In this document: positions 9,496 to 18,286 of the stretch, in pieces | How positions within the stretch are numbered: the stretch's first letter is position 1 | How the letters are laid out: each line of letters starts with the position of its first letter | Source of the DNA: Hyphomicrobiales bacterium | GTDB lineage: Bacteria; Pseudomonadota; Alphaproteobacteria; Rhizobiales; Beijerinckiaceae | Reading direction: 5' to 3' | NCBI GenBank assembly: GCA_028868735.1 | Contig: JAGWTW010000009.1 | Coordinates: 1-57,160 of the forward strand | DNA: 57,160 bases | Notes under the pieces: generated by a model | Database searches by the model: none | The model's input: the letters and a program-made list of their open reading frames with translations, nothing else | Told to the model about the DNA's origin: nothing | Program-made: the position numbers and the translations under genes

Positions 9496-9618
9496 GGCCG
9501 CGTATGTTCCGGAAGGTCGGGGAGGATCGCCGGGGATATGCGGGGCCGGGGCCGAAAAGGCAAGCCCGGCCGCAGAATTCGGACGACGGCGCCGGAGGTC
9601 CCGGAACTCTCATGCAGA

Positions 9619-9720
9619 GGAGGCGCCGAAGGCGCCCTCTCGAAGCATGATCCAGTGGTCCGCGGCTCGGCCGCCCTTCGAGACGCGCCTGTCGGGCTCT
9701 CCTCAGGACGAGGATTCGCG
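9619..9720. repeat. Palindromic intergenic repeat region between DUF3237 gene and ychF
   Basis: The 238-bp gap 9496-9733 has no plausible gene. It holds a tight hairpin at 9622-9636 (GGCGCC-GAA-GGCGCC) and, from about 9674 to 9716, a sequence of the CTTCGAG...CTCCTCAGGACGAGG type, which resembles a dispersed intergenic element common in Rhizobiales genomes. Only the hairpin is seen directly; membership of the dispersed family is from memory of such genomes. Confidence 0.5.
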
Positions 9721-9733
9721 GATCGGCCCGCCG

Positions 9734-10297
9734 TCAGGCAAGGCTGAAGACGCGGATCAGCACCTGCGGCTTCGGCCGCAGCGAATGCAGCGTGCCGACG
9801 AAAACGAGATGGTTGAGCCAGCCGTGCGGCCCTTCCGGCGCGGTTACGTCGATCTTGGAAAAGCCGTAGGGCGAACCGTCCGGGCGGCTTGTCAGCAGCA
9901 CGCGGTTGTTGACGGTGATGATCGCGCCATCCTCGGCCTGCAATTCGTACAGCGCGTCCAGCATCTTCGCCCCGTCCTTGCGTACGAGCTGCCGGTCAGC
10001 GCCGCCCGGCAGGACCTTTCCCCTGATGCGCGGCCCTGCGAACACGCCGCCGGTGATCGGCACGATCCGCCGTTCGCCGAGCGGTCCCGCGCCCAGCATC
10101 AGCGTCGGCGCGAGATCGAAGATCGCCTCGTAAACGAATTCCGTTTTCGGCAGCGCGATCGGCATGTCCGACAGCGGGCCGCCGCTCGCGGCTTCGGCGC
10201 CCAGCGCCGGCGCGACGCCGATGGAGGCGAGAAAGCCCGCCGGCGCGGCGCCGATCAGCGCGCGGCGGCTCGGCTCGGATTTGCGCGATTTCGTCAT
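9734..10297 (-). CDS. DUF3237 domain protein with twin-arginine-like signal
   Basis: Protein of 187 residues from the ATG at 10297, chosen because GGAGG precedes it by 5 bases. The N-terminus SRRALIGAAPAGFLASIGVAPALGA resembles a Tat or Sec export signal with cleavage after ALGA. The mature part is a DUF3237 beta-barrel: FVYEAIFDLAPTLMLGAGPLGERRIVPITGG opens the domain and the remainder keeps its GGADRQLVRKDG and hydrophobic-strand pattern. Function of the family is unknown. It lies 40 bp after the TauE/SafE gene in the tannase-TauE run, so a link to uptake or breakdown of the same compound is possible but unproven. Confidence 0.8.
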   Translation of the reverse strand: MTKSRKSEPSRRALIGAAPAGFLASIGVAPALGAEAASGGPLSDMPIALPKTEFVYEAIFDLAPTLMLGAGPLGERRIVPITGGVFAGPRIRGKVLPGGADRQLVRKDGAKMLDALYELQAEDGAIITVNNRVLLTSRPDGSPYGFSKIDVTAPEGPHGWLNHLVFVGTLHSLRPKPQVLIRVFSLA

Positions 10298-10337
10298 GTC
10301 ATCCTCCCGACGCGGCAAGTCTAGAACGGCGCGGTGA

Positions 10338-11072
10338 TCAGGCAAATACGAATGGCCAGACGAGACTTGCGCCCGCGAACGCGAGAACGACAAGCACGAG
10401 GTCGTGAAATCTGTTGTCGCTCACACGACGATAGACGCGCACGCCGAGGAACGCGCCCGAGAGCGTGCCGGGCAGCGCGAGCAGATAGAGTTTCCCGACT
10501 TCCGCGGTCACAAATCCGCTCGCGACGAACACGACGAAGGCCACGGTCAGCATTGTAGTGTTGTAGGCTTGGAAGATCGCGCGCTTTTCCTCCTTGCCCC
10601 AGCCGCGCAACGTCGCCCACACCGTCACCAGCGAACCGGACAGACCCGCAAGGCCGCCGAGCACGCCGCCGACGAAACCGACGGCGGCGTCTGCCGGCCG
10701 CCCGCCCCAGCGCATCGTCGGCCGCGCCCGGATCGCCAGCATCACGCTGGAAAAGGTCAGGAGGATGAGCCCGATCCCGAGCCGGAACAATTTTGGATCG
10801 GCGTGCGCGAGCAGCCATGTTCCGATGGGAATGCCGAGCACGCCTGCCGCCAGCATCGGCCAGATTCGGCGCCAGTCGATCGCATGCCAGATCGATGGCA
10901 GCGTCTGCGCCTGCGCGGTGACCGAACAGCACAGGATGAGAGCCGCCGCGAGTTTCGGCGACGCCACATGCAGCCAGATGCCGAGCGCCGTCAGCGCAGT
11001 GCCGAAGCCCGCAAGGCCGGAAACGAAGCCGCCGAGAAATGCGCCGACGAAAATGATCAGCGCATCGATCAT
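10338..11072 (-). CDS. TauE/SafE family sulfite/organic anion exporter
   Basis: Inner-membrane protein of 244 residues with about eight hydrophobic helices. The N-terminal FLGGFVSGLAGFGTALTALG and the internal GVLGGLAGLSGSLVT are the two repeated TauE/SafE half-motifs. The start at 11072 is chosen because it opens directly with the first helix; a longer frame adds 28 arginine-rich residues overlapping the upstream tannase gene. It begins 22 bases after the tannase stop, so the two are likely cotranscribed. Family members export or import small anions such as sulfite, sulfoacetate or carboxylates; beside an esterase, a released carboxylic acid is an attractive but untested substrate. Confidence 0.88.
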   Translation of the reverse strand: MIDALIIFVGAFLGGFVSGLAGFGTALTALGIWLHVASPKLAAALILCCSVTAQAQTLPSIWHAIDWRRIWPMLAAGVLGIPIGTWLLAHADPKLFRLGIGLILLTFSSVMLAIRARPTMRWGGRPADAAVGFVGGVLGGLAGLSGSLVTVWATLRGWGKEEKRAIFQAYNTTMLTVAFVVFVASGFVTAEVGKLYLLALPGTLSGAFLGVRVYRRVSDNRFHDLVLVVLAFAGASLVWPFVFA

Positions 11073-11094
11073 GCCCGGCGTCGCGAGCCTTCGC

Positions 11095-12783
11095 TCATGG
11101 CGCCGCGCAGACGAAGGACGCAGCCGATTCCACGTCGCCGCCGTTGTATTTCGCAAATTGCGGCCACGGGCAGAGCGGACGCGTGCGCGTCGCGCTCCAC
11201 GACGCCGGAATTTCCTTGTTGGCAGGATTGACCGTGGCGACGATGCGTTCGGGCGCCCTGCCCTTTTCCACCCAGTCGACCAGCGCGCCGAGCGCGTCGA
11301 ATTTCTCGAGCGCGAGGCCGCCGCCGCAATGCGTGTAGCCGGGAATGGCGAACAGCCGCGCGAAATCGCGCGCTTTGCCTTGCGCGTTGCGGTCGAGACG
11401 CTCGTACCAGCGGATCATGTCGTTCAGGGAAAACACGGGGTCCGCCTGGCCGTGATAGAGGATCATCTTGCGCGCGCCGTCGCGGAATGCGGGAAGGCGC
11501 GGGTCGTCGACGCCGGGCGGCGTCATGAAATCCATTGCCGATTCGGTGAAAGGCGCCGCGGTCGCGAAAATCTTCGGCGCGTCGCGGTCGAAATCGAAAG
11601 AAAGCAGCGCGCGCATCAGCGCGTCGTTCGTCCCTTCGACGCGCGTCGGCGGCGTCGTGAAAATATATTCGAGCGACGCCGCGCCCATCGTGGCGATGAT
11701 CGGATAATGGCTCCACGGCGCGACGGGGCTCTCGACCTTCCACATCCGCCAGTTGCCGAGGCCGACGCCGCCGTCGACCGGCCAGTCCGCATAGAGCGCT
11801 GCGCCTTTCGAATCGTGCGGCCCGGCGAAGCTCGCCTTCAGCGCCTCGACTTTCGCAGCCGGCAGGCATTGCCCCGACGCGCCGTCGCGGCAGGTCAGAC
11901 TGTCGAACGAAAACGCCTTCTGACAAGCCGCGAGATTGGAGACGAGGCCGTCCTGCGCGCCGTCGAGCGCATCGCACGCCTCGACGATTTTCTGCGACAC
12001 GAGACGCGCGTCCTCGATGGTGATCGATTTACGAATGTCGGAATCGGCCTTCACGAAGGCCTGCGCATCCCAGGCATGCTGGATCGCGGCGCGCGGCAGA
12101 TCGAAGCCGGGATCGCCGACGAGATAGCCATCGTAATTCTCCGGCATTCTGACGGCGGCGACCATCGTGTGTCGGCCGCCGTTGGAACAACCGGCCATGT
12201 AGGAGCGATCAGGCTTCCGGCCGTAGCGCGCCGCGATGATCGCCTTTGCGATCGGCGACAACCTGATATCGGCGGAATAGCCATAGTCACGGCGCGCCTG
12301 CGGATCGAGACCGAAGGCCGCGCCCGCGGCGAGCCCGAGCGGCTTGTTGTCCGGATCGGCGCCGGAATGGCCGCTGTCTGACGACAGCACCGCAAAACCC
12401 TGCGCGAGCGGCGTCACGCCGCCTTCGATCAATCCTTCGGGCCTGTCGCCGAGCGCGGGCACCACAGCGCCGTCGTTGCCGCCGTTCACCTGATGCAGGA
12501 AACGTCCGTTCCAGGCGTCCGGCAAGCGCATCTCGAAACGGATCGCATAGGATCTGCCGTCCGCTCCGACGCGCTTGTCGACGGCGCCCGACACGAGACA
12601 ATGACGCGGCAGACCGTCAGCCGCATCTTTTTCTGCTGCGCCGGCAATCTCGACGCCGGGAATCGCCAGCGTCCCGGTCGTGATATTCCCGCAGGCGTTT
12701 TCGCCGTCGGCGAAAGCGGCGACCGGCGCCGCCGATGCGGCCGACAGCACGCCGAGCGCCAGAAGCGCGCGCAATCCGATCAT
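11095..12783 (-). CDS. Tannase/feruloyl esterase family alpha/beta hydrolase
   Basis: Exported esterase of 562 residues. It has a Sec signal peptide (about 22 residues, ending AAFADG), the tannase-family nucleophile in GCSNGGRHT (Ser at about 208), the catalytic Asp in YHGQADPVFS and the His in GYTHCGGG. The cysteines next to Ser and His form the CS-D-HC arrangement known in fungal tannase and feruloyl esterase B, where a disulfide brings the triad together. GGGAGG lies 7 bases before the ATG. Likely substrates are aromatic esters such as feruloyl, galloyl or terephthaloyl esters. It heads a run with a TauE/SafE carrier and a DUF3237 protein. Confidence 0.9.
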   Translation of the reverse strand: MIGLRALLALGVLSAASAAPVAAFADGENACGNITTGTLAIPGVEIAGAAEKDAADGLPRHCLVSGAVDKRVGADGRSYAIRFEMRLPDAWNGRFLHQVNGGNDGAVVPALGDRPEGLIEGGVTPLAQGFAVLSSDSGHSGADPDNKPLGLAAGAAFGLDPQARRDYGYSADIRLSPIAKAIIAARYGRKPDRSYMAGCSNGGRHTMVAAVRMPENYDGYLVGDPGFDLPRAAIQHAWDAQAFVKADSDIRKSITIEDARLVSQKIVEACDALDGAQDGLVSNLAACQKAFSFDSLTCRDGASGQCLPAAKVEALKASFAGPHDSKGAALYADWPVDGGVGLGNWRMWKVESPVAPWSHYPIIATMGAASLEYIFTTPPTRVEGTNDALMRALLSFDFDRDAPKIFATAAPFTESAMDFMTPPGVDDPRLPAFRDGARKMILYHGQADPVFSLNDMIRWYERLDRNAQGKARDFARLFAIPGYTHCGGGLALEKFDALGALVDWVEKGRAPERIVATVNPANKEIPASWSATRTRPLCPWPQFAKYNGGDVESAASFVCAAP

Positions 12784-12845
12784 CGATGTACCTCCCGTTT
12801 CCCGCGAGCTTGGGACGTCAGCCGGCGATGCGTCAAGAACGGCGG

Positions 12846-12875
12846 CAAAAAGAAAGGCCCCGTCGCCGGGGCCTT
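12846..12875 (-). terminator. Rho-independent terminator of the petABC operon
   Basis: Read on the minus strand, an 8-bp perfect stem (AAGGCCCC with loop GGCGAC and GGGGCCTT) is followed by TTTCTTTTTG. It begins 24 bases after the cytochrome c1 stop and is the strongest intrinsic terminator in this half of the window, closing the pet operon before the tannase gene. Confidence 0.85.
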
Positions 12876-12899
12876 CCAGACTTTACGACGACGCCACGC

Positions 12900-13772
12900 T
12901 CAATGGGCGACGTTCGACCACAGACGTTTCTTCGTCGCGTAGAGCAGGCCTGTCAGGATGAACAGCACGAACAGAACCCGGAAGCCGGTCTTCTTACGCT
13001 GGTCGAGTTTCGGCTCGGCCATCCACATCAGGAAGGCGGCGACGTCCTGCGAATATTGCTTGGCCGTCTGAGGCGCGCCGTCGGCATAGGTGATCTGCCC
13101 GTCGCTCAGCGGCTTCGGCATCAGGATCTTGTGGCTGGGGAAGTAATCGTTCCAGTTCTGGGCGCCGTCGAGCTTCTCGCCCGCGGGCGCGTTGTCGCGG
13201 TAGCCGTTCATCAGCGCGACGATGTAGTCGGCGCCCTGCTCCTGGTAGGCGACGCCCGGCAGCGCCTCGAAAATGAACCAGGGGAAACCGCGCTTGACGC
13301 CGCGCGCCTTCGCAAGCACCGACATGTCGGGCGGCAGGCCGCCGCCGTTCGCCGTGCGCGCGGCGTTGTCGTTGGCGAAATTCCACGGCCAGTAATCCGA
13401 GGGACGTCCCGGACGCTCGAACATGTCGCCGGCGTCGTTCGGACCGTCCTTGATCTTGTATTGCGCCGCGAGCGCCTTCACCTGCGCCTCGGAGAATTGC
13501 GGACCGCCGGGATCGGCGAGATTGCGGAACGCGAGATGCTTGGCCGAATGGCAGTTGGAGCAGACTTCGCGAAACACCTGGAAGCCGCGCTGCAACTGCT
13601 CCTGATCGTATTTGCCGAAGAATCCGGCGAACGACCAGTCGTTGCGCGGCGGGATCGGCGCTTCGTGCGCGGAGGCTGCGGGGGCTTCGTCAGCGGCGAT
13701 CGCGGGCGCCCCGATCAGGACCGCGCCGAAGAATGCCGCAGCGATGACGCCGAGAGAGGTTCTGGAGAGCAT
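12900..13772 (-). CDS. petC: Cytochrome c1 of the bc1 complex
   Basis: Heme-c subunit of ubiquinol-cytochrome c reductase, 290 residues. It has a cleavable signal peptide (about 26 residues ending PAIAADE), the covalent heme site VCSNCHS (about residues 72-78), PDMSVLAKAR near the middle as in other c1 proteins, and one C-terminal membrane anchor (FRVLFVLFILTGLLYATKKR). A Met in the EPGxxM-type region that ligates heme is not obvious by eye, but overall similarity is high. Third gene of the pet operon, 28 bp after petB and followed by a clear terminator. Confidence 0.95.
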   Translation of the reverse strand: MLSRTSLGVIAAAFFGAVLIGAPAIAADEAPAASAHEAPIPPRNDWSFAGFFGKYDQEQLQRGFQVFREVCSNCHSAKHLAFRNLADPGGPQFSEAQVKALAAQYKIKDGPNDAGDMFERPGRPSDYWPWNFANDNAARTANGGGLPPDMSVLAKARGVKRGFPWFIFEALPGVAYQEQGADYIVALMNGYRDNAPAGEKLDGAQNWNDYFPSHKILMPKPLSDGQITYADGAPQTAKQYSQDVAAFLMWMAEPKLDQRKKTGFRVLFVLFILTGLLYATKKRLWSNVAH

Positions 13773-13800
13773 TGTCTGTGATCCCTGTCTTGGCGGTCGC

Positions 13801-15048
13801 TCAGGCCCGGCCCGGTTCGGCGGCGCCGCCCTCGAGCACGGAATCCGCGATCGAGGCAGGCACGGGTCGGGGCGTCTCGAACAGGCCGAGCAACGGCAGC
13901 AGCACGAGGAAGTAGATGAAGTAGAAGGCGGTCAGGATGCGCGCCGCGAGCACGGCGCCGCCTTCCGGCGGCTGCGAGCCGAGATAGCCGAGGCCGATCA
14001 CGCAAGCGATGAAGCACCAGAACAGCACCTTGTACACCGGGCGATAGACCGCCGAGCGCACGCGCGAGGTGTCGAGCCAGGGCAGAAGCACCAGCATCAC
14101 GATCGCGCCGAACATGAAGATCACGCCGCCGAGCTTGGACGGAATGGCGCGCAGGATCGCGTAGAACGGCAGGAAGTACCATTCGGGCACGATATGCGCC
14201 GGCGTCTGCAGCGGGTTGGCGTTGATGTAATTGTCCGGGTCGCCGAGATAGTTCGGAACGAAGAACACGAACCAGCAATAGAGGATGAGGAACGCCGAAA
14301 TGCCGACCGAGTCCTTCAGCGTCGCGTAGGGCGTGAACGGCACCGAATCCTTTTCGACGTCCTTGATCTCGACGCCGGCCGGGTTGTTCTGGCCGACGAC
14401 ATGCAGCGCCCACACGTGCAGGACGACGACGCCCGCGATCATGAACGGCAGCAGGTAATGCAGCGAGAAGAACCGATTCAGCGTCGGGTTGTCCACCGAA
14501 TATCCGCCCCACAGCCAGGTCGTGATCGTGTCGCCGACGAGCGGGATGGCCGAGAAGAGGTTGGTGATGACGGTCGCGCCCCAGAAGGACATCTGGCCCC
14601 ACGGCAGCACGTAGCCCATGAAGGCGGTCGCCATCATCAGCAGGAAGATCACGACGCCGAGCAGCCAAAGCACTTCGCGCGGCGCCTTGTAGGAGCCGTA
14701 GTACATGCCGCGCGCAATGTGCACGTAGACGGCGAGGAAGAACATCGACGCGCCGTTGGAGTGGAGATAGCGCAAGAGCCAGCCCCAGTTCACGTCCCGC
14801 ATGATCTGCTCGACCGAGTCGAAGGCGAGGCCGGTGTTCGGCGTATAGTGCATCGCGAGCACGACGCCGGTCACGATCTGCGCGCCGAGCATGAACGACA
14901 GGATGGCGCCGAACGTCCACCAGTAGTTGAGATTTTTCGGCGTCGGATAGGCGACGAACGAAGAATGCACGAGGCCCATCACGGGCAGGCGGCTCTCGAA
15001 CCACCGGCCGATAGCGCTCTTCGGGACGTAAGTCGAAGGTCCGCTCAT
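13801..15048 (-). CDS. petB: Cytochrome b of the bc1 complex
   Basis: Full-length cytochrome b of 415 residues with eight expected membrane helices. The heme-ligating histidines appear in [11 protein letters not shown] and VYVHIARG (second helix) and in the fourth helix ([17 protein letters not shown]). The Qo-site PEWY motif is present as PEWYFLP near residue 285. An AGGAAAG precedes the ATG. It lies 39 bp downstream of the Rieske gene and 28 bp upstream of cytochrome c1, the standard fbcFBC order. The subunit oxidises ubiquinol and passes electrons across the membrane. Confidence 0.97.
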   Translation of the reverse strand: MSGPSTYVPKSAIGRWFESRLPVMGLVHSSFVAYPTPKNLNYWWTFGAILSFMLGAQIVTGVVLAMHYTPNTGLAFDSVEQIMRDVNWGWLLRYLHSNGASMFFLAVYVHIARGMYYGSYKAPREVLWLLGVVIFLLMMATAFMGYVLPWGQMSFWGATVITNLFSAIPLVGDTITTWLWGGYSVDNPTLNRFFSLHYLLPFMIAGVVVLHVWALHVVGQNNPAGVEIKDVEKDSVPFTPYATLKDSVGISAFLILYCWFVFFVPNYLGDPDNYINANPLQTPAHIVPEWYFLPFYAILRAIPSKLGGVIFMFGAIVMLVLLPWLDTSRVRSAVYRPVYKVLFWCFIACVIGLGYLGSQPPEGGAVLAARILTAFYFIYFLVLLPLLGLFETPRPVPASIADSVLEGGAAEPGRA

Positions 15049-15087
15049 GTCTTGGCTTTCCTGGAAATGTCTGCGCTGGGACCGGCG

Positions 15088-15603
15088 TCAGCCGATCTTG
15101 ATCTTGGTGTCGGTGAGGAAGGCGTAGTCCGGCACATCCAGATTGCGCGGCGCAGGCCCTTGCCGGATACGGCCGGAGGTGTCGTAGACCGAGCCGTGAC
15201 AGGGGCAGAACCAGCCGTCATACGGACCCTGATGGCCGAGCGGGATGCAGCCCAGATGCGTGCAGACGCCGATGACGACCAGCCATTCCGGCTTCTTGAC
15301 GCGGGACTGGTCGGTCGCCGGGTCGGGGAGCTGGGCGAGCGGAACCTGCTCGGCCTCGTCGATTTCCTTCTTCGTGCGATGGCGGACGAACACCGGCTTG
15401 CCGCGCCATTTCACGGTCACGATCTGACCTTCCGGAATGGCGCCGATATCGAGCTCGGTCGAGGAAAGCGCGAGGGTCGACGCGTCCGGATTCATCTGGG
15501 CGATGAACGGCCACACGGCCGCGCCGGTCGCAACCGCGGCGGCCGCGCCGGTCGCGATGTAGAGCATGTCCCTGCGGGTGGGTTCGGCCGTCTGTGTCGC
15601 CAC
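15088..15603 (-). CDS. petA: Ubiquinol-cytochrome c reductase Rieske iron-sulfur subunit
   Basis: Rieske [2Fe-2S] protein of 171 residues. The cluster is bound by CTHLGC and CPCHGS, the two loops also making the usual disulfide. The N-terminus has a twin-arginine sequence (TRRDMLYIATG) followed by a single hydrophobic anchor, as normal for a Tat-inserted Rieske protein. The start is a GTG at 15603, with GGAG 9 bases upstream; the open frame extends further but the extra residues are arginine-rich and not family-like. First gene of the pet operon; a perfect FNR/FixK-type box lies 156 bp upstream. Confidence 0.95.
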   Translation of the reverse strand: MATQTAEPTRRDMLYIATGAAAAVATGAAVWPFIAQMNPDASTLALSSTELDIGAIPEGQIVTVKWRGKPVFVRHRTKKEIDEAEQVPLAQLPDPATDQSRVKKPEWLVVIGVCTHLGCIPLGHQGPYDGWFCPCHGSVYDTSGRIRQGPAPRNLDVPDYAFLTDTKIKIG

Positions 15604-15758
15604 GTCGTCAATTCTCCAGGCGGGGCCGCAGCGGCGCGGCCTTGTGAGGGGGCTTCTACAGGACCGGGACGGGAGGCCGCAATGCGGCTTTTGCCTCAAG
15701 CAGACCCATTGAAGCGCGGGGCGCTTTTCGCATCGTTCCCGCTGCTTGTCTATAGAGT

Positions 15759-15772
15759 TTGATCCGCATCAA
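15759..15772. promoter_or_regulatory. FNR/FixK-type binding box between petA and trmL
   Basis: TTGATCCGCATCAA is a perfect match to the FNR/Anr/FixK consensus TTGAT-N4-ATCAA and is palindromic in its half-sites. It lies 22 bp upstream of trmL and 156 bp upstream of petA. A TATAGA sits next to it at 15751-15756. I found no other perfect copy by eye in the window. Which operon it controls is open. Confidence 0.6.
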
Positions 15773-15793
15773 AGCGGGGTTTGGAGGCGACTT

Positions 15794-16261
15794 ATGGTCA
15801 CAGCCCGCCCTCTGGTTCTGGCGCTGTTTCAACCGGACATTCCGCAGAACGCCGGCACGATGCTGCGCGCCTGCGCGTGCCTCGGCGTCGGCGCGGCGAT
15901 CGTCGAACCCGCGGGTTTCCCGGTCTCGGACCGCCATTTTCGGCGGGCGGGCATGGACTATCTGGATCATGTGGATATCCACAGGCACGTTTCGTTCGCA
16001 GCCTTCGAGGACTGGCGCCGGGCCGCGAAACGCCGCCTCGTCCTGCTCACGACCGGCGCAGCCGTCCCCTACGCCGATTTCGCCTTCCGCCCGGACGACG
16101 TCCTGATGGTCGGCCGCGAATCGGCCGGGGTCCCGGAGGAGGTTCATGCGGCCGCGGACGCGCGGATCGTGATCCCGATCCGCGCCGAACTGCGTTCGCT
16201 GAACGTGGCCGTGGCGGCCGCCATGGTTCTGGGCGAGGCTATCCGGCAGCTGGGCGTCTGA
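15794..16261 (+). CDS. trmL: tRNA (cytidine(34)-2'-O)-methyltransferase TrmL
   Basis: SPOUT-class methyltransferase of 155 residues that methylates the 2'-OH of the wobble base in tRNA-Leu isoacceptors. It has the family start [19 protein letters not shown], the glycine-rich knot [15 protein letters not shown] and the knot end [15 protein letters not shown]. Length agrees with the single-domain TrmL family. The start at 15794 is chosen for GGAGG 7 bases upstream; an upstream in-frame start would overlap the TTGAT box. It is divergent from petABC and 91 bp upstream of hemF. Confidence 0.93.
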   Translation: MVTARPLVLALFQPDIPQNAGTMLRACACLGVGAAIVEPAGFPVSDRHFRRAGMDYLDHVDIHRHVSFAAFEDWRRAAKRRLVLLTTGAAVPYADFAFRPDDVLMVGRESAGVPEEVHAAADARIVIPIRAELRSLNVAVAAAMVLGEAIRQLGV

Positions 16262-16352
16262 CGCGCGCGGCCTTACGTCGAAAAATCCGGACGTCGCCGC
16301 TCGCACGACGAAGGCGGTTGACGGGGCACGGCCCCATCCGAATGCTGAGGGC

Positions 16353-17261
16353 ATGACTCAGGACATTCTGGAAACCCGCAAATCCGAAGCCGCCGCATGG
16401 TTTGCGCGGTTGCAGGAGCGCATCCTCGTCGCTTTCGAATCGCTGGAAGCCGAATGTCCGGGCCCGTTTTTTCCGGGCGCCGAGACGCCGGCGAAATTCG
16501 AAGTGAAGCCGTGGACCCGCACGGACCACACCGGCGCGCCCGGCGGCGGCGGCCGGATGGCGATCCTCAAGGGCCGCGTATTCGAAAAGGCGGGCGCCCA
16601 TACTTCGACGGTCTTCGGATCCTTCGCGCCGGAATTCGCCAGCCAGATCCCCGGCGCCGACAAGGATCCGCGATTCTGGGCGGGCGGCATCTCCCTCATC
16701 GCGCACCCCTGGAATCCGAATGCGCCGACCGTGCACATGAACACGCGTTTCGTCGTGACGACGAAAGCGTGGTTCGGCGGCGGCGCCGATCTGACGCCCG
16801 TGCTCGATCGTCGTCGCACGCAAACCGACGCCGACGCCATCGCATTTCATGACGCGATGCGGAGCGCCTGTCAGGCGCATCCGGTCGCAGACTACGAACG
16901 CTACAAACAATGGTGCGACGAATATTTCTTTTTGAAGCACCGCAATGAACCGCGCGGCATCGGCGGAATCTTCTACGATTATCTGAACAGCGCCGGCGAC
17001 GCGCAAAACAGCGGATGGACGGACGACTTCGCTTTCACGCGCGCGGTCGGCGAAAATTTCCTGTCGGTCTATCCCGACATCATGCGCAGGAATTACGCGA
17101 CGTCATGGACCGCTGCCGATCGCGAAGAACAATGCGTGCGCCGTGGCCGCTACGTCGAATTCAACCTGCTCTACGACCGCGGCACGATTTTTGGATTGAA
17201 GACCGGCGGCAATGTCGCGTCGATTCTTTCGTCATTGCCGCCATCCGTTCGATGGCCGTGA
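16353..17261 (+). CDS. hemF: Oxygen-dependent coproporphyrinogen III oxidase
   Basis: HemF, 302 residues, converts coproporphyrinogen III to protoporphyrinogen IX using O2 during heme synthesis. Family signatures seen are [40 protein letters not shown] with its conserved histidine, [22 protein letters not shown] and [20 protein letters not shown]. Length agrees with E. coli HemF. It follows trmL on the same strand by 91 bp, and the pair lies next to petABC, so the local theme is cytochrome and heme supply. It ends 162 bp before a GGDEF-like gene. Confidence 0.96.
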   Translation: MTQDILETRKSEAAAWFARLQERILVAFESLEAECPGPFFPGAETPAKFEVKPWTRTDHTGAPGGGGRMAILKGRVFEKAGAHTSTVFGSFAPEFASQIPGADKDPRFWAGGISLIAHPWNPNAPTVHMNTRFVVTTKAWFGGGADLTPVLDRRRTQTDADAIAFHDAMRSACQAHPVADYERYKQWCDEYFFLKHRNEPRGIGGIFYDYLNSAGDAQNSGWTDDFAFTRAVGENFLSVYPDIMRRNYATSWTAADREEQCVRRGRYVEFNLLYDRGTIFGLKTGGNVASILSSLPPSVRWP

Positions 17262-17423
17262 ACACGCGCACGTTTTGTCTCGCACGCCACCGTCGACTTC
17301 ACTGTGTACGCATGAAGCGAGAGCGTCACGTTATGCATTTACGCAATCATTACCATGTCCTGCGACGAATTGGAGCCGAAGCACGCGCAACGCGTTTGTC
17401 GCCTGCAAAGCGGAGAAAACGAC

Positions 17424-18173
17424 ATGCAGGTTACGATTGCGAAGGCCTATTTTGATTCGCTTGTCGAACGCGCGGCGCGCGCGTTCGTATTTGCGACTGC
17501 ATGCGTCATTGTTGCGTTCACGCTTGGGTTCGGCAAATTCGCGATTGCCTTGATTGCGGCGATTTCATTTTTGCGTCCGCTCTTGATAACCGCGCGCATT
17601 TTCCGTGAAAGACTCGGCGTCAATAGACCCGGCGTTCTCGCGCGAGATCGCGCGGACACGCTCAAGCAACGCGAATTCGGCAAATTGCCTTTCGTCAATC
17701 CGTTCGAAGCGGAAGCGGACTTGCCGCTTGAAGACCGCATTACGCTGGCTGCTGAATCGTGCGTGGAATTCAATCGCAGTCTCTGCGTGCTCTACCTGCG
17801 TACGCATGCGCCACGAAGGTCGACGAAGATCGCCGAGCGCGACGGATCGCTGGAGCTCGCCTGCTTGGCAGCCGCGCATATCCGGGGATGCGTTCGTCCG
17901 AGCGACCATGTCGCAGTGATCGAGCCCAACGAGATCATCGTGTGTCTCAATCTGATCCGAGACCTCTCTAACGTTGACACAATCGTCGCGCGCATAACCA
18001 AGCGTCTCGGGGAGACGTGCTGGCCATCGGATCTTGCATTGCACATCGGACGCGCGATGCACCCGGTCAATGGCTATCGTGGGGTCGATCTCGTCGCCAG
18101 CGCGCGCGCGCAGGCGAGCGCGCTCTCCGAGGACCGCCCGGCGCGCAGACGCGGGCGCAAGGCGCAGGGGTGA
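17424..18173 (+). CDS. Membrane protein with degenerate GGDEF-like domain
   Basis: Protein of 249 residues. Two close hydrophobic helices (about residues 17-50) are followed by a linker and a C-terminal region (about 105-235) that reads like a diguanylate cyclase fold: CVEFNRSLCVLYLR for the first strand, IRGCVRPSDHVAVIEPNEIIVCL where active enzymes have VRPSDLVAR-GGDEF, then IVARITKRLGE and a late AMHPVNGYRGVDLVASARAQA. The signature GGDEF is replaced by EPNEI, so catalysis is not expected. GGAG lies 8 bases before the chosen ATG. AT-richer DNA of 162 bp precedes it. Assignment is by pattern only and could be wrong. Confidence 0.55.
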   Translation: MQVTIAKAYFDSLVERAARAFVFATACVIVAFTLGFGKFAIALIAAISFLRPLLITARIFRERLGVNRPGVLARDRADTLKQREFGKLPFVNPFEAEADLPLEDRITLAAESCVEFNRSLCVLYLRTHAPRRSTKIAERDGSLELACLAAAHIRGCVRPSDHVAVIEPNEIIVCLNLIRDLSNVDTIVARITKRLGETCWPSDLALHIGRAMHPVNGYRGVDLVASARAQASALSEDRPARRRGRKAQG

Positions 18174-18255
18174 AGCCAGCCTGCCGTGGCGTTGAATTGC
18201 TTGCCGGCTTGCGCGCTGCGCGAAACAGACGTGCGCTCGTGAAGAGCCGTCGTCG

Positions 18256-18286
18256 CCGGACCTGGCGTTATCCGCATCAGGTCCGG
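18256..18286. repeat. Inverted repeat at the bluB 3' end
   Basis: Nine-base arms CCGGACCTG (18256-18264) and CAGGTCCGG (18278-18286) are perfectly complementary with a 13-base loop. On the plus strand it is followed by TTTC, so it might end the preceding plus-strand transcript, but the T-run is poor. The right arm overlaps the bluB stop codon. Function uncertain. Confidence 0.4.

Noticed and set aside
17262..17423. AT-richer spacer between hemF and the GGDEF-like gene as a gene or RNA
   Set aside because: No reading frame with a good start and no stable nested stems; it is probably only a promoter region.
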